Assembly (NCBI GenBank): GCA_020428315.1
Contig: JAGQNA010000008.1
Span: 1 to 39,158, forward strand
Direction of reading: 5' to 3'
From: Candidatus Saccharimonadota bacterium
GTDB lineage: Bacteria; Patescibacteriota; Saccharimonadia; Saccharimonadales; Saccharimonadaceae
DNA: 39,158 nucleotides
Shown piece after piece: positions 1 to 7,120 of the stretch (the first letter of the stretch is position 1; each line of letters starts with the position of its first letter). Both the position numbers and the translations under genes were made by a program. The notes under the pieces are model-generated. The model saw only the letters and a list, made by a program, of their open reading frames with translations. It was not told the DNA's origin and ran no database searches.

Positions 1-1
1 A

Positions 2-1714
2 ATGGAGGAGCTTGATACAGAGCTGATTAGGCTTGCTGATGCTGGTGAGCTTAAGATAAGTATAGATGGTACAGAACATGTTTTGACGCCAGAACAAATC
101 AGAGCCTACTTAGATGATGGTAAGATTGTTGAGCTTGAAGTTAGTGGCAAGAGTAAAGAGTCAAAGGAAAGCTCTGAAGAAAAGAAGGCTAGAGAAAAGG
201 CTGAAAGAGATGCACGTCTTGAGGAGTTGAAAAAACTAATCGCTAGCTACGAGAGTGTGATTGCGAACGAGACAGCTGGAGGAGAAGACGACTTATCCGA
301 TAAGAAAAAAAATATGATTAAGGAGCTTCGAAAGAGCCTTAAGGAATTAACTAATGAAAAGAGTGAGCTAGATAAAGCTAAAAAGAAGTCAAAAAAAGAC
401 TCAAAAGAGAGTGATGGTCAGCCTGGCAAAAAGCCAAGTAAGAGTGATTTAGTGGATCAGAAAATGGAAGAGGGCCACTCAGAGTTATTGGCAAAAGCTG
501 AAGAGACAAGAAGTAAGTATCTCGAGATTATTGCTAAAGAACAAAAGAAGACTCTGAGTTTTAGGGTTAGGCAGAATGGGTTTGTAGATAATGCTTTGCG
601 ATATTCAAGATTTGGTAATAAATTTGGTAATAAGCTAGCTAATAAATTAACTGAAGGTGGAAAAGAAGAGGAGCAGGCTGCTCGTGAATACGTAGAGGCT
701 CTTCAGGCAGTTATGGATGAAAGAGCTAAGCAGTACGAGGCTTTGTTTGAGGATAATGATAAGCGGAAGCAAAATGTACGAGCGTCAATACAAGGTGATT
801 ACGCTAAGCACATGGTTGATGATCAAAAAATTATTAATAAGCTTCAAAGTGATGCAGTAGGGAAGCCGATGAACAAGTGGCTAAGGCGAGTCGGCTATGC
901 AGCGGCTGCTATCGGAGGTGGTAGTCTAATCGCTCTAACTCCAGTCGGCTGGGTCGGTGGACTTGCCTTTGCCGGAGCGGGTGCTGGGTCTCTTCGAATT
1001 TTAGCGAATCGACGTAACGCAAATACTGAAGTAAAGAATAAAGAAGGTGAAAAAGTATCAGTTGCCGATATAAAAGCTCAGACGAATATCGATAGATTTA
1101 AACGTTCAATCGATGCACAACCTGATATGGACGCTGCTGGCTTGGTGGGTCACCATCGAAATAATACATCATTCGAAGCTAGTGCGAATAAAATAAGATT
1201 TGCTAAGCCAGTGGCTGGAGCTGTGGGTGTGGGGGTTGCTACTAAGTTTGGAATAGATGCGATGCAGGGTAGCGGAGTACTACCTACTGGAGATCACAAT
1301 GGAAATAATACTCCAGGCAATGGTGATCACAATGGTACAGGTAGTACTGGTGCTGGAACTGGCACAGAACGTGGCGACGAGACAGGACGAAATATTGGAA
1401 TAGATCAAGGTGCTAATAACACAGGGACAAATGGAGCTGAACATCAACCTATCGAAGATAGATACCTAGACTGGGCAGCCAATGACGGATATGGAAATCA
1501 GAAAGACAATGCAGCAGACGTATTTCATGACGTGCTCGGGTACCCAAGAGAAGCAGTTACACCTGACTGGCTAGAGAATCTTGCTAAAGAGGCCGGAGTT
1601 AATTGGCAAGAAGGACAGACCTTATCATTTAAAGGAAGCTTGTTAAATAATCCCGACAACAGCAATCTATTGAGAATGTTAGAGTTTTCAAGGGATAATA
1701 ACATCATACCTTAG
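2..1714 (+). CDS. Coiled-coil protein with a hydrophobic hairpin and Gly/Asn/Thr-rich linker; function unknown
   Basis: I do not recognise a family. The reading frame begins with an ATG at base 2, so the true start may lie upstream and the gene may be cut by the window edge. As visible it has 570 residues: a highly charged Lys/Glu segment (about 45-145) with coiled-coil character, a second helical charged region (about 150-285), a Gly/Ala-rich hydrophobic stretch at about 297-333 that could span the membrane as a hairpin, a weaker one at 401-415, and a low-complexity Gly/Asn/Thr/Asp linker (about 425-480) with repeated GDHNG. A compact C-terminal region of about 85 residues ('DRYLDWAANDGYGNQ...') follows. 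No signal peptide is visible at this start. The layout suggests an envelope-associated protein, by inference only. The next gene follows after 48 bases. Confidence 0.75.
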   Translation: MEELDTELIRLADAGELKISIDGTEHVLTPEQIRAYLDDGKIVELEVSGKSKESKESSEEKKAREKAERDARLEELKKLIASYESVIANETAGGEDDLSDKKKNMIKELRKSLKELTNEKSELDKAKKKSKKDSKESDGQPGKKPSKSDLVDQKMEEGHSELLAKAEETRSKYLEIIAKEQKKTLSFRVRQNGFVDNALRYSRFGNKFGNKLANKLTEGGKEEEQAAREYVEALQAVMDERAKQYEALFEDNDKRKQNVRASIQGDYAKHMVDDQKIINKLQSDAVGKPMNKWLRRVGYAAAAIGGGSLIALTPVGWVGGLAFAGAGAGSLRILANRRNANTEVKNKEGEKVSVADIKAQTNIDRFKRSIDAQPDMDAAGLVGHHRNNTSFEASANKIRFAKPVAGAVGVGVATKFGIDAMQGSGVLPTGDHNGNNTPGNGDHNGTGSTGAGTGTERGDETGRNIGIDQGANNTGTNGAEHQPIEDRYLDWAANDGYGNQKDNAADVFHDVLGYPREAVTPDWLENLAKEAGVNWQEGQTLSFKGSLLNNPDNSNLLRMLEFSRDNNIIP

Positions 1715-1762
1715 GTGTAAATGACTAAACGTGGGTATTATTAAGCAGAAGGGTAGGAGAAT

Positions 1763-2041
1763 ATGACAACAGAAGAGATATATAAAGAGCTGGGTATCGA
1801 GAACGCAGATGCTGAAATAAAAGAAGCTACACTGGTGAGTATAGTTGAGCTTGCTAACTTACGCTTGCTAGAGCTAGTGGCTAATCTTGTTGATGAACAA
1901 CAGGCTGCTGAGCTACAACAGTTAGTAAGATTAGAAGACATCTCTAAGTGGATAGATGAAAATACGCCCGAGATAGCCAATGCTTACGATGCAATCGTAA
2001 GAGACGTTATTGTAGAATTACAAGCAGTTAAGCTAGGGTAG
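1763..2041 (+). CDS. Small acidic DUF5663-like protein
   Basis: A 92-residue, Glu/Asp-rich, predicted all-helical protein without Cys or membrane segments. Its end (EIANAYDAIVRDVIVELQ) and general pattern resemble the next gene and the DUF5663 family that I associate with Saccharibacteria and other CPR genomes; the family call comes from memory of the pattern. The start is supported by the ribosome-binding sequence AGGAGA a few bases before the ATG. It lies 48 bases after the coiled-coil gene, probably in the same transcript. Molecular function is unknown. Confidence 0.7.
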   Translation: MTTEEIYKELGIENADAEIKEATLVSIVELANLRLLELVANLVDEQQAAELQQLVRLEDISKWIDENTPEIANAYDAIVRDVIVELQAVKLG

Positions 2042-2071
2042 TAAAATACTAGTATAATTTTATTGCTTTGC

Positions 2072-2077
2072 TATAAT
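2072..2077 (+). promoter_or_regulatory. Promoter -10 (TATAAT) before the second DUF5663-like gene
   Basis: TATAAT lies 28 bases before the ATG at 2106. A purine-rich ribosome-binding sequence (AAGGGG) sits between them, so this gene should have a normal 5' UTR, unlike the leaderless starts elsewhere in the window. Confidence 0.5.
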
Positions 2078-2105
2078 ATAAGACAAATAGCATTAAGGGG
2101 TATAG

Positions 2106-2573
2106 ATGTTTCAACTAGATGATAAGTTTTTACAAGATATAGGACTAGGGGATTTACCTGAGGATCAAAAAAAGCCGTTCTTACAGCATATTTATAGTGA
2201 ATTGGAGCTAAGGGTTGGAACCAAGCTGGCTGATGGCTTAAGTGATGCACAGCTAGAGGAGTTTGAACAGATTATTGACCGTAAGGAAGATAAGATTCAA
2301 GAATGGCTAGCACAGTATGCGCCGAGCTATAGTCAGGAGCCAGGCTTTGTGAAGCTACAGCAGGCTACAAAATTACCCGCCAACGACGTTCGACTTATCT
2401 CTGAATACACTGCAACTAAGTGGCTAGAAGTAAATCGTTCAGACTATAGAGATGTAGTTGCGGCGGTGCTTGCTGAGTTAAAGCAGGAGATTATGTCAAA
2501 TAAAGACGCAATCCTAGGTGGTATTCAGGCTGCCCAAGCTACAGAACAGCAGCAGCCACCAGCTGCAGCCTAG
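2106..2573 (+). CDS. DUF5663-family protein
   Basis: A 155-residue acidic helical protein. The N-terminal half ('LQHIYSELELRVGTKL', 'LSDAQLEEFEQIID') matches the DUF5663 pattern well, and the C-terminal part ('VVAAVLAELKQEIMSNKD') completes it. About 50 residues lie between the two parts, which may be an insertion or duplication compared with the shorter neighbour upstream. The tail is Gln/Pro/Ala-rich. Function is unknown. The TAG stop overlaps the stop of convergent fmt by four bases, leaving no room for a separate terminator. Confidence 0.8.
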   Translation: MFQLDDKFLQDIGLGDLPEDQKKPFLQHIYSELELRVGTKLADGLSDAQLEEFEQIIDRKEDKIQEWLAQYAPSYSQEPGFVKLQQATKLPANDVRLISEYTATKWLEVNRSDYRDVVAAVLAELKQEIMSNKDAILGGIQAAQATEQQQPPAAA

Positions 2574-3469
2574 AGTTTGTCTTTATAGCCAGCTAGAAAT
2601 GCCTTGACGGGCATTTCTTTTTTACCTATCGGTTTAAGTGAATCAATTGATAGATACTTTCCGTCACTAAATTTAACTGACAGCTGTTCTGGATTGTCTG
2701 AGACGTGTGCAGAGGTGATTATGACATTAACTCCATGACTTAGCTCTATATGGCTCTGTGGGAAGCCGAGATGGGCCCTTACGCGGCGTTCTGCTTGTGA
2801 TGCGGTATGCATGATAGTGTCTAGCCTGCCGTCAGTCTTCGACAGTAAGCGAGAGTAGCTACCACCAGCAATATCCTGAGATTTTGGTACGATACTACCG
2901 TCTAGTATAGAGGGCAGGATTTGCAATAGTAGGTCGGTACCAGAATCAACCAGTTTATCGTAGAGTGAAAACTTAGTATCATTCGGCAGAATATCTACAG
3001 TACTCTGCGAGTAGACTGGCCCAGCATCCATCTCTTCAGATAGTTTCATGATAGAAATACCAGTCGTATTATCACCGTTCAAAATAGCCGATTCGATAGG
3101 AGTTGAGCCACGATATTTTGGCAATAGAGAAGGGTGTAGATTAATAATACCTTTTGGAAATAGATCAATAATTTTTTTAGGAATAATTCGTCCATAGGCG
3201 ACCAAGATTGCAGCATCTGCATCTAGCTTTACTAATTTATCGAATATATCTAACGGCTCATTTGGTAGTAGTACAGGAATATTATGTTCGTTGGCAAGTT
3301 CCTGTATTTCGAGCTGGCGATTTTTTCGAGATGTTCCATCGGTATGGCTGGCAACTACGGCGACAATATTATAATTAGCTTGAATTAATCTTCGCAGAAT
3401 GGGTGTATTAGTGTGCTTAAGCCCGCTAACAAGCCTCTCATTGCCAAAGAAAATAAGGTTTTTAGTCAT
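2570..3469 (-). CDS. fmt: Methionyl-tRNA formyltransferase
   Basis: Transfers the formyl group from 10-formyl-tetrahydrofolate to initiator Met-tRNA. The 299-residue protein has the usual two parts. The catalytic formyltransferase fold occupies about 1-190, with the signature SLLPKYRG and the conserved Asn110/His112 (NLHPSLLP) and Asp148 (EMDAGPV) equivalents of the catalytic triad. A C-terminal OB-like tRNA-binding domain runs to the end ('AHLGFPQSHIELSHGVNVIITSA'). It overlaps def by 8 bases upstream, the common def-fmt pairing, here in the order def then fmt after priA. It keeps its initiator-formylation partner despite the small genome. It is somewhat shorter than the E. coli enzyme. Confidence 0.95.
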   Translation of the reverse strand: MTKNLIFFGNERLVSGLKHTNTPILRRLIQANYNIVAVVASHTDGTSRKNRQLEIQELANEHNIPVLLPNEPLDIFDKLVKLDADAAILVAYGRIIPKKIIDLFPKGIINLHPSLLPKYRGSTPIESAILNGDNTTGISIMKLSEEMDAGPVYSQSTVDILPNDTKFSLYDKLVDSGTDLLLQILPSILDGSIVPKSQDIAGGSYSRLLSKTDGRLDTIMHTASQAERRVRAHLGFPQSHIELSHGVNVIITSAHVSDNPEQLSVKFSDGKYLSIDSLKPIGKKEMPVKAFLAGYKDKL

Positions 3470-4046
3470 TATCTGGCCAGAGTTCAGAATTATTCTTGAT
3501 ATTTTTGTCGTAATCTAGTGGCTGAAGTTCGCCATTCTCATCTAGTGTGAAAAAAGCTTTTTTGTCATTTTTGATATGATCGACAATACACAAGCCATTT
3601 GTATGGTCTATTTCGTGCTGGATGACGCGAGCAAGGAATCCTTCAGCTTTTAGTCGGATTTCGTTTCCTTCAGTGTCGAGAGCTTTTACACGGACTTTAT
3701 TCCATCGAGGTATCTTGCCATAGACAGATTTAACAGATAGGCATCCTTCAAAATCAGTATTTTTTCCAGATTCACCCTTGATAATCTCTGGATTTATTAG
3801 GGCGGTAAATTCACGGTTTGATTTGTTATCAAAATCACTACGAATTATAACCACGCGTTCGAGCCTGTCGACCTGAACGGCTGCTAGGGCTGCACTAATT
3901 TCATGTGGTCGGCTATCTTCCCAGTCAAGAGCTGCGTTGGTCATGTCTTTTATTAGCTGTATGGTTTCATCTGTAACAACGTGCACTTTTGTAGATTTTT
4001 GACGGAGATGAGGATTTGGTAGGGTAATAATATCTTCTTTTTTCAC
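3462..4046 (-). CDS. def: Peptide deformylase
   Basis: Removes the N-formyl group from nascent proteins using a bound metal. In this 194-residue protein motif 2 is EGCLSV with the metal-binding Cys102, and motif 3 is QHEIDHTNG with His144, Glu145 and His148. Motif 1, normally GxGxAAxQ, reads SAALAAVQ: both glycines are replaced but Gln58 is kept. The protein is longer than typical enzymes at both ends. The start is GTG at 4046, directly 7 nt after a TATAAT box, with no ribosome-binding sequence: a candidate leaderless mRNA. It lies between priA (21 bases upstream) and fmt (overlap of 8 bases). Confidence 0.93.
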   Translation of the reverse strand: MKKEDIITLPNPHLRQKSTKVHVVTDETIQLIKDMTNAALDWEDSRPHEISAALAAVQVDRLERVVIIRSDFDNKSNREFTALINPEIIKGESGKNTDFEGCLSVKSVYGKIPRWNKVRVKALDTEGNEIRLKAEGFLARVIQHEIDHTNGLCIVDHIKNDKKAFFTLDENGELQPLDYDKNIKNNSELWPDND

Positions 4047-4053
4047 TGAGGTA

Positions 4054-4059
4054 ATTATA
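4054..4059 (-). promoter_or_regulatory. -10 box of def, leaderless geometry
   Basis: Read on the minus strand, TATAAT is followed by 7 nt and then the GTG start of def at 4046. Transcription starting at the usual distance from a -10 box would begin at or next to the start codon. Confidence 0.6.
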
Positions 4060-4067
4060 GCAGATTT

Positions 4068-6002
4068 TTACAGAAGAGATACCGGGTCAATGTCATATTG
4101 CCAGTGTGGGCCGGGAGGTATCAATTTTATAGACTCTAGTAAGTTTAGGCGACGAGTTGATTTAACTAGCAATTGCCATCGGTAGCCTTTTGGGCTCCGT
4201 TCGTAAAATGCTGGTGAGGGCTGGCTGATTATGAGGCTAGAGTCGAATAATGTTAGTCTTTTAGCTAATTTTTTACAATTTGATATTGCCAGTTTTTCAG
4301 TTTTATAGGTACAAGTGATTTGCAGGAGAAAGGTGAAAGGAGGGAATTTAGCTCGCTTTCTTTCTTCTAGCGTATATTTATAAAATGATGAATAGTTTTG
4401 TTCAACACCTAGCTGGATGACTGGGTGCGATACTTGATATGTCTGGACAATGACTTGGGTTGAGTGTTCGAATCTGCCTACTCGGCCAACAACCTGACTT
4501 AGTAGCTGGAAGGTTCGCTCGCTTGCGCTATAGTCAGGTAGGCTTAATCCTGAATCAGCCTGTGGTACGTAGACAAGTCGTAATTTTGGCAAATCTAAGC
4601 CTTTTGCTATGGCTTGTGTTCCAATGATAATGTCAATGTTACCGTCGTACAGCTCTTTGTAGCGAGATTCGATAGTCTCATTTTTGTCGGTATCTGTATC
4701 GAAGCGTGCTATATTTGCTGTAGGAAAGAGTTTTTTTAGCTCAGACTCAATTAATTTTGTACCAATCCCTTTATGGATAATCTGTGTTCCGCTGCAGTCG
4801 GGGCAAGAAGTTGGTACCTGGTGAGTTTGCCCGCATGCATGACAGCGTAGATGGTACTTGTCGTGATGCAAAGTTAGTGGTAAAAAACATGACGTACACA
4901 GCGCTTGCCAGCCGCAGTTGTCGCAGAGTGTTGTCGTGGTTGATCCACGACGATTATGGAATATAAGAACTTGTTCTTTGCTTTCTAGTCTCTTTTCAAT
5001 TGCAGAGAGTACAGACCTGGCAATAAATCGATGTGAGCTAAACTCGGTACGTTTGGTGGCATCGATAATAGATATGACTGGTGGATTAATGTTGCGTGCT
5101 GGCTTGTCAAGTCTGTGTATCTTGTTCTGTGATTTGGCTAAATAAAAGTCAACAATATTTGGAGTGGCACTACCAAGTACTAGTCGTGCATCATGATATC
5201 TAGCTAGCATACTTGCTGCCCGAAGGGCAGAGTAGCGAGGGGATTTGTCTTGCTTATAGCTAGGCTCATGACATTCGTCGATAACGATAAGACCAAGATC
5301 TTTTAATGGCATGAACAAGGCAGAGCGAGGACCTAGTACCACTAAAGGCTGCTTCGATACTAAACATGTACGCCATGCGATATGGCGTTGAGCAGGAGTT
5401 TGCTTTGAATGAGTGAGGAGAACCCTATCAGGAAATTGTTGCATGAATTCATCGACCAGTTGGCTGGTTAGTGCTATTTCCGGAACAAGGACTATCGCGG
5501 ATTTATTTATTTTAAAACTTTTGTTTATTAATTCTGAATATACCGCAGTCTTGCCGCTGCCAGTAACGCCATGCAATAAATGGGTGCCTGAAGTTGACAT
5601 GATTGAGCTCGCAGCAAGAGACTGATCTTTATTGAGTAAAAAATGTGTTCGTTTTCTGATAGCATCGCGAGCTTCAAATATTTGCTTTCGCCTGGTTGTA
5701 TTTAGGCCGGCTGGAAGCATTGTTTGCCATATTATCGGTAGGGGAGTTGAATAAAAAGTTGATAACCAGGTTGCTAGCTTAATAAGATATCTAGGAAGCG
5801 GTGTATGTTCGATAATGCTATGAATATTTCTTGTCTCGTATGATGGTTTTTGAACCTCTTTAATGACTATGCCTGTTGTTGTTTGTCTACCGAGTGGTAT
5901 ATTTACCACAAGTCCGATTGGTAATTTCTCAGAGAATGAGTAGGTGAGCGTATCGCCAGATGATCGGAAAATTTTAGTAGGGCTGACCTCATAGTACCTC
6001 AT
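4068..6002 (-). CDS. priA: Primosomal protein N' (PriA replication-restart helicase)
   Basis: A 3'-5' helicase that reloads the replication machinery at stalled forks. From the ATG at 6002 it has 644 residues. An N-terminal DNA-binding region (1-105) is followed by Walker A GVTGSGKT (145-152) and the Walker B box as DECH (242-245). A zinc-binding insertion carries paired cysteines (CDNC, CTSC, CHAC, CPDC). Helicase motifs GTQAIAKGLD and SQVVGRVGR follow, then the C-terminal domain. Five extra upstream codons are open, but the ATG at 6002 sits exactly 6 nt after a TATAAT, so that start is preferred. It is shorter than the E. coli protein (about 730 residues). It is divergent from the phosphoribosyltransferase-like gene. 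Confidence 0.95.
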   Translation of the reverse strand: MRYYEVSPTKIFRSSGDTLTYSFSEKLPIGLVVNIPLGRQTTTGIVIKEVQKPSYETRNIHSIIEHTPLPRYLIKLATWLSTFYSTPLPIIWQTMLPAGLNTTRRKQIFEARDAIRKRTHFLLNKDQSLAASSIMSTSGTHLLHGVTGSGKTAVYSELINKSFKINKSAIVLVPEIALTSQLVDEFMQQFPDRVLLTHSKQTPAQRHIAWRTCLVSKQPLVVLGPRSALFMPLKDLGLIVIDECHEPSYKQDKSPRYSALRAASMLARYHDARLVLGSATPNIVDFYLAKSQNKIHRLDKPARNINPPVISIIDATKRTEFSSHRFIARSVLSAIEKRLESKEQVLIFHNRRGSTTTTLCDNCGWQALCTSCFLPLTLHHDKYHLRCHACGQTHQVPTSCPDCSGTQIIHKGIGTKLIESELKKLFPTANIARFDTDTDKNETIESRYKELYDGNIDIIIGTQAIAKGLDLPKLRLVYVPQADSGLSLPDYSASERTFQLLSQVVGRVGRFEHSTQVIVQTYQVSHPVIQLGVEQNYSSFYKYTLEERKRAKFPPFTFLLQITCTYKTEKLAISNCKKLAKRLTLFDSSLIISQPSPAFYERSPKGYRWQLLVKSTRRLNLLESIKLIPPGPHWQYDIDPVSLL

Positions 6003-6008
6003 AGCAAT

Positions 6009-6014
6009 ATTATA
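6009..6014 (-). promoter_or_regulatory. -10 box of priA, leaderless geometry
   Basis: TATAAT on the minus strand, then exactly 6 nt, then ATG of priA at 6002. It lies back to back with the promoter at 6042-6047; only 51 bases separate the two divergent start codons. Confidence 0.65.
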
Positions 6015-6041
6015 CACATGAACCTGTAAGGTGATGAGTGG

Positions 6042-6047
6042 TATAAT
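6042..6047 (+). promoter_or_regulatory. -10 box of the phosphoribosyltransferase-like gene, leaderless geometry
   Basis: TATAAT, 6 nt, then ATG at 6054, with no ribosome-binding sequence. It has the same geometry as the divergent priA promoter. Confidence 0.65.
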
Positions 6048-6053
6048 TAAACC

Positions 6054-6710
6054 ATGTATTTCGATGATAGGGCTGAAGCAGGGCGCAAGTTGGCGGCTGA
6101 GCTTTTTGAGGCATATAGATACGATAACTGTGCAGTTGTTGCGGTAAGTGATAGTTCAGTGCTAGTTGCCGAGGAAATATCTACATATCTTCACTGTCCG
6201 TTGACACTAATGTTGATCGAGAATATTGATATCCCTGGTGAAAGCTTAAGTTTTGGTGGAGTCAGTCAAGGTGGAAACTTTACTTACAATAGTACTTTTA
6301 GCTCAGGTGAAATAGAGGGCTATACATCAGAGTTTCATGGCTATTTAGAAGATCAGAAAAGAGAGAAGTTTCAAAACATAAATCGCTTACTGGGTGATGG
6401 GGGCGTGATGGATGTAGATTTATTACGGGACAGAGTAGTGATAGTAGTGGCTGACGGGATTGATAATGGTGCAGCAGTCGATGTAGTTTTTGACTTTCTA
6501 AAGCCAATACGTACGTTAAAGATTGTAGTTGCAACACCAGTAGCATCAGTGCCAGCAGTTGATAAAATACATGTGATTGCAGATGAGATTCATATTCTAG
6601 ATGTAAAAGAAAACTTTATGGGGATAGATCATTATTATGAAAAAAATATTATTCCATCAAAGGAAGAAACTATTCAGAAAATTAACAACAATATTCTAAA
6701 TTGGAAATAA
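6054..6710 (+). CDS. Phosphoribosyltransferase-like protein
   Basis: A 218-residue protein resembling the stand-alone phosphoribosyltransferase family (COG1926 type). It opens with 'FDDRAEAGRKLAAEL', typical of that group. The segment at about 128-145 (RVVIVVADGIDNGAAVDV) lies where the PRPP-binding loop (VDDGIATGAT type) is expected. The acidic pair is reduced to Ala-Asp and the Thr of the loop is replaced by Asn-Gly, so PRPP chemistry is uncertain. The middle holds a glycine-rich segment (FGGVSQGGNF). No substrate can be assigned. It is transcribed divergently from priA. Confidence 0.75.
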   Translation: MYFDDRAEAGRKLAAELFEAYRYDNCAVVAVSDSSVLVAEEISTYLHCPLTLMLIENIDIPGESLSFGGVSQGGNFTYNSTFSSGEIEGYTSEFHGYLEDQKREKFQNINRLLGDGGVMDVDLLRDRVVIVVADGIDNGAAVDVVFDFLKPIRTLKIVVATPVASVPAVDKIHVIADEIHILDVKENFMGIDHYYEKNIIPSKEETIQKINNNILNWK

Positions 6711-6723
6711 TCAAGCTTGATAG

Positions 6724-6751
6724 TTGTTGTAAAAATGTGTAAGATTATAAT
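6724..6751 (+). promoter_or_regulatory. Promoter of the winged-helix regulator gene
   Basis: TTGTTG (6724-6729) and TATAAT (6746-6751), 16 bases apart. An AAAGGGAG ribosome-binding sequence follows before the ATG at 6781, so this is a leadered gene. Confidence 0.5.
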
Positions 6752-6780
6752 AACGAACTGTGTAATCTAAAGGGAGATAG

Positions 6781-7077
6781 ATGTTAGACGTTTTTATTAC
6801 ATCAAGAGTGCGACGGAAAATTGTGGTTGTATACGCTAAATACCCAGATTTTAAAACACATGTTCGAGGCCTAGCTAAGCTTATTAAGGAAGACCCAGGA
6901 AATATTCAACGAGAACTGAAGAAGCTTGAAAAAGTAGGTTTTTTAAAAAGTGAAAAACAAGGTAACACTAAAATATATGCTACAAATAAACAGTTTGCTA
7001 TTTTTAAAGAGCTACAAAGTATTGTTATAAAAAGCCAGCAACATGCTGGCCGGCCAAAGCGTGGATCAGAGATATAA
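6781..7077 (+). CDS. Winged helix-turn-helix DNA-binding protein
   Basis: A 98-residue protein built almost entirely from an ArsR/MarR-like winged helix. The helices around 'VRGLAKLIKEDPGNIQRELK' form the helix-turn-helix, 'KKLEKVGFLKSEKQGNTKIY' gives the recognition helix end and wing, and a final helix could dimerise. It has no ligand domain and no Cys pair for metal sensing. It is a single-domain transcription regulator with unknown target, perhaps itself or recJ 43 bases downstream. The AAAGGGAG sequence supports the ATG. Confidence 0.8.
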   Translation: MLDVFITSRVRRKIVVVYAKYPDFKTHVRGLAKLIKEDPGNIQRELKKLEKVGFLKSEKQGNTKIYATNKQFAIFKELQSIVIKSQQHAGRPKRGSEI

Positions 7078-7108
7078 TATCTCTGGTGAGTATTCAGGTT
7101 GAATCACG

Positions 7109-7114
7109 TACAAT
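7109..7114 (+). promoter_or_regulatory. -10 box of recJ, leaderless geometry
   Basis: TACAAT, 6 nt, then ATG at 7121, with no ribosome-binding sequence. It lies in the 43-base gap after the winged-helix gene. Confidence 0.6.
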
Positions 7115-7120
7115 AAAACT

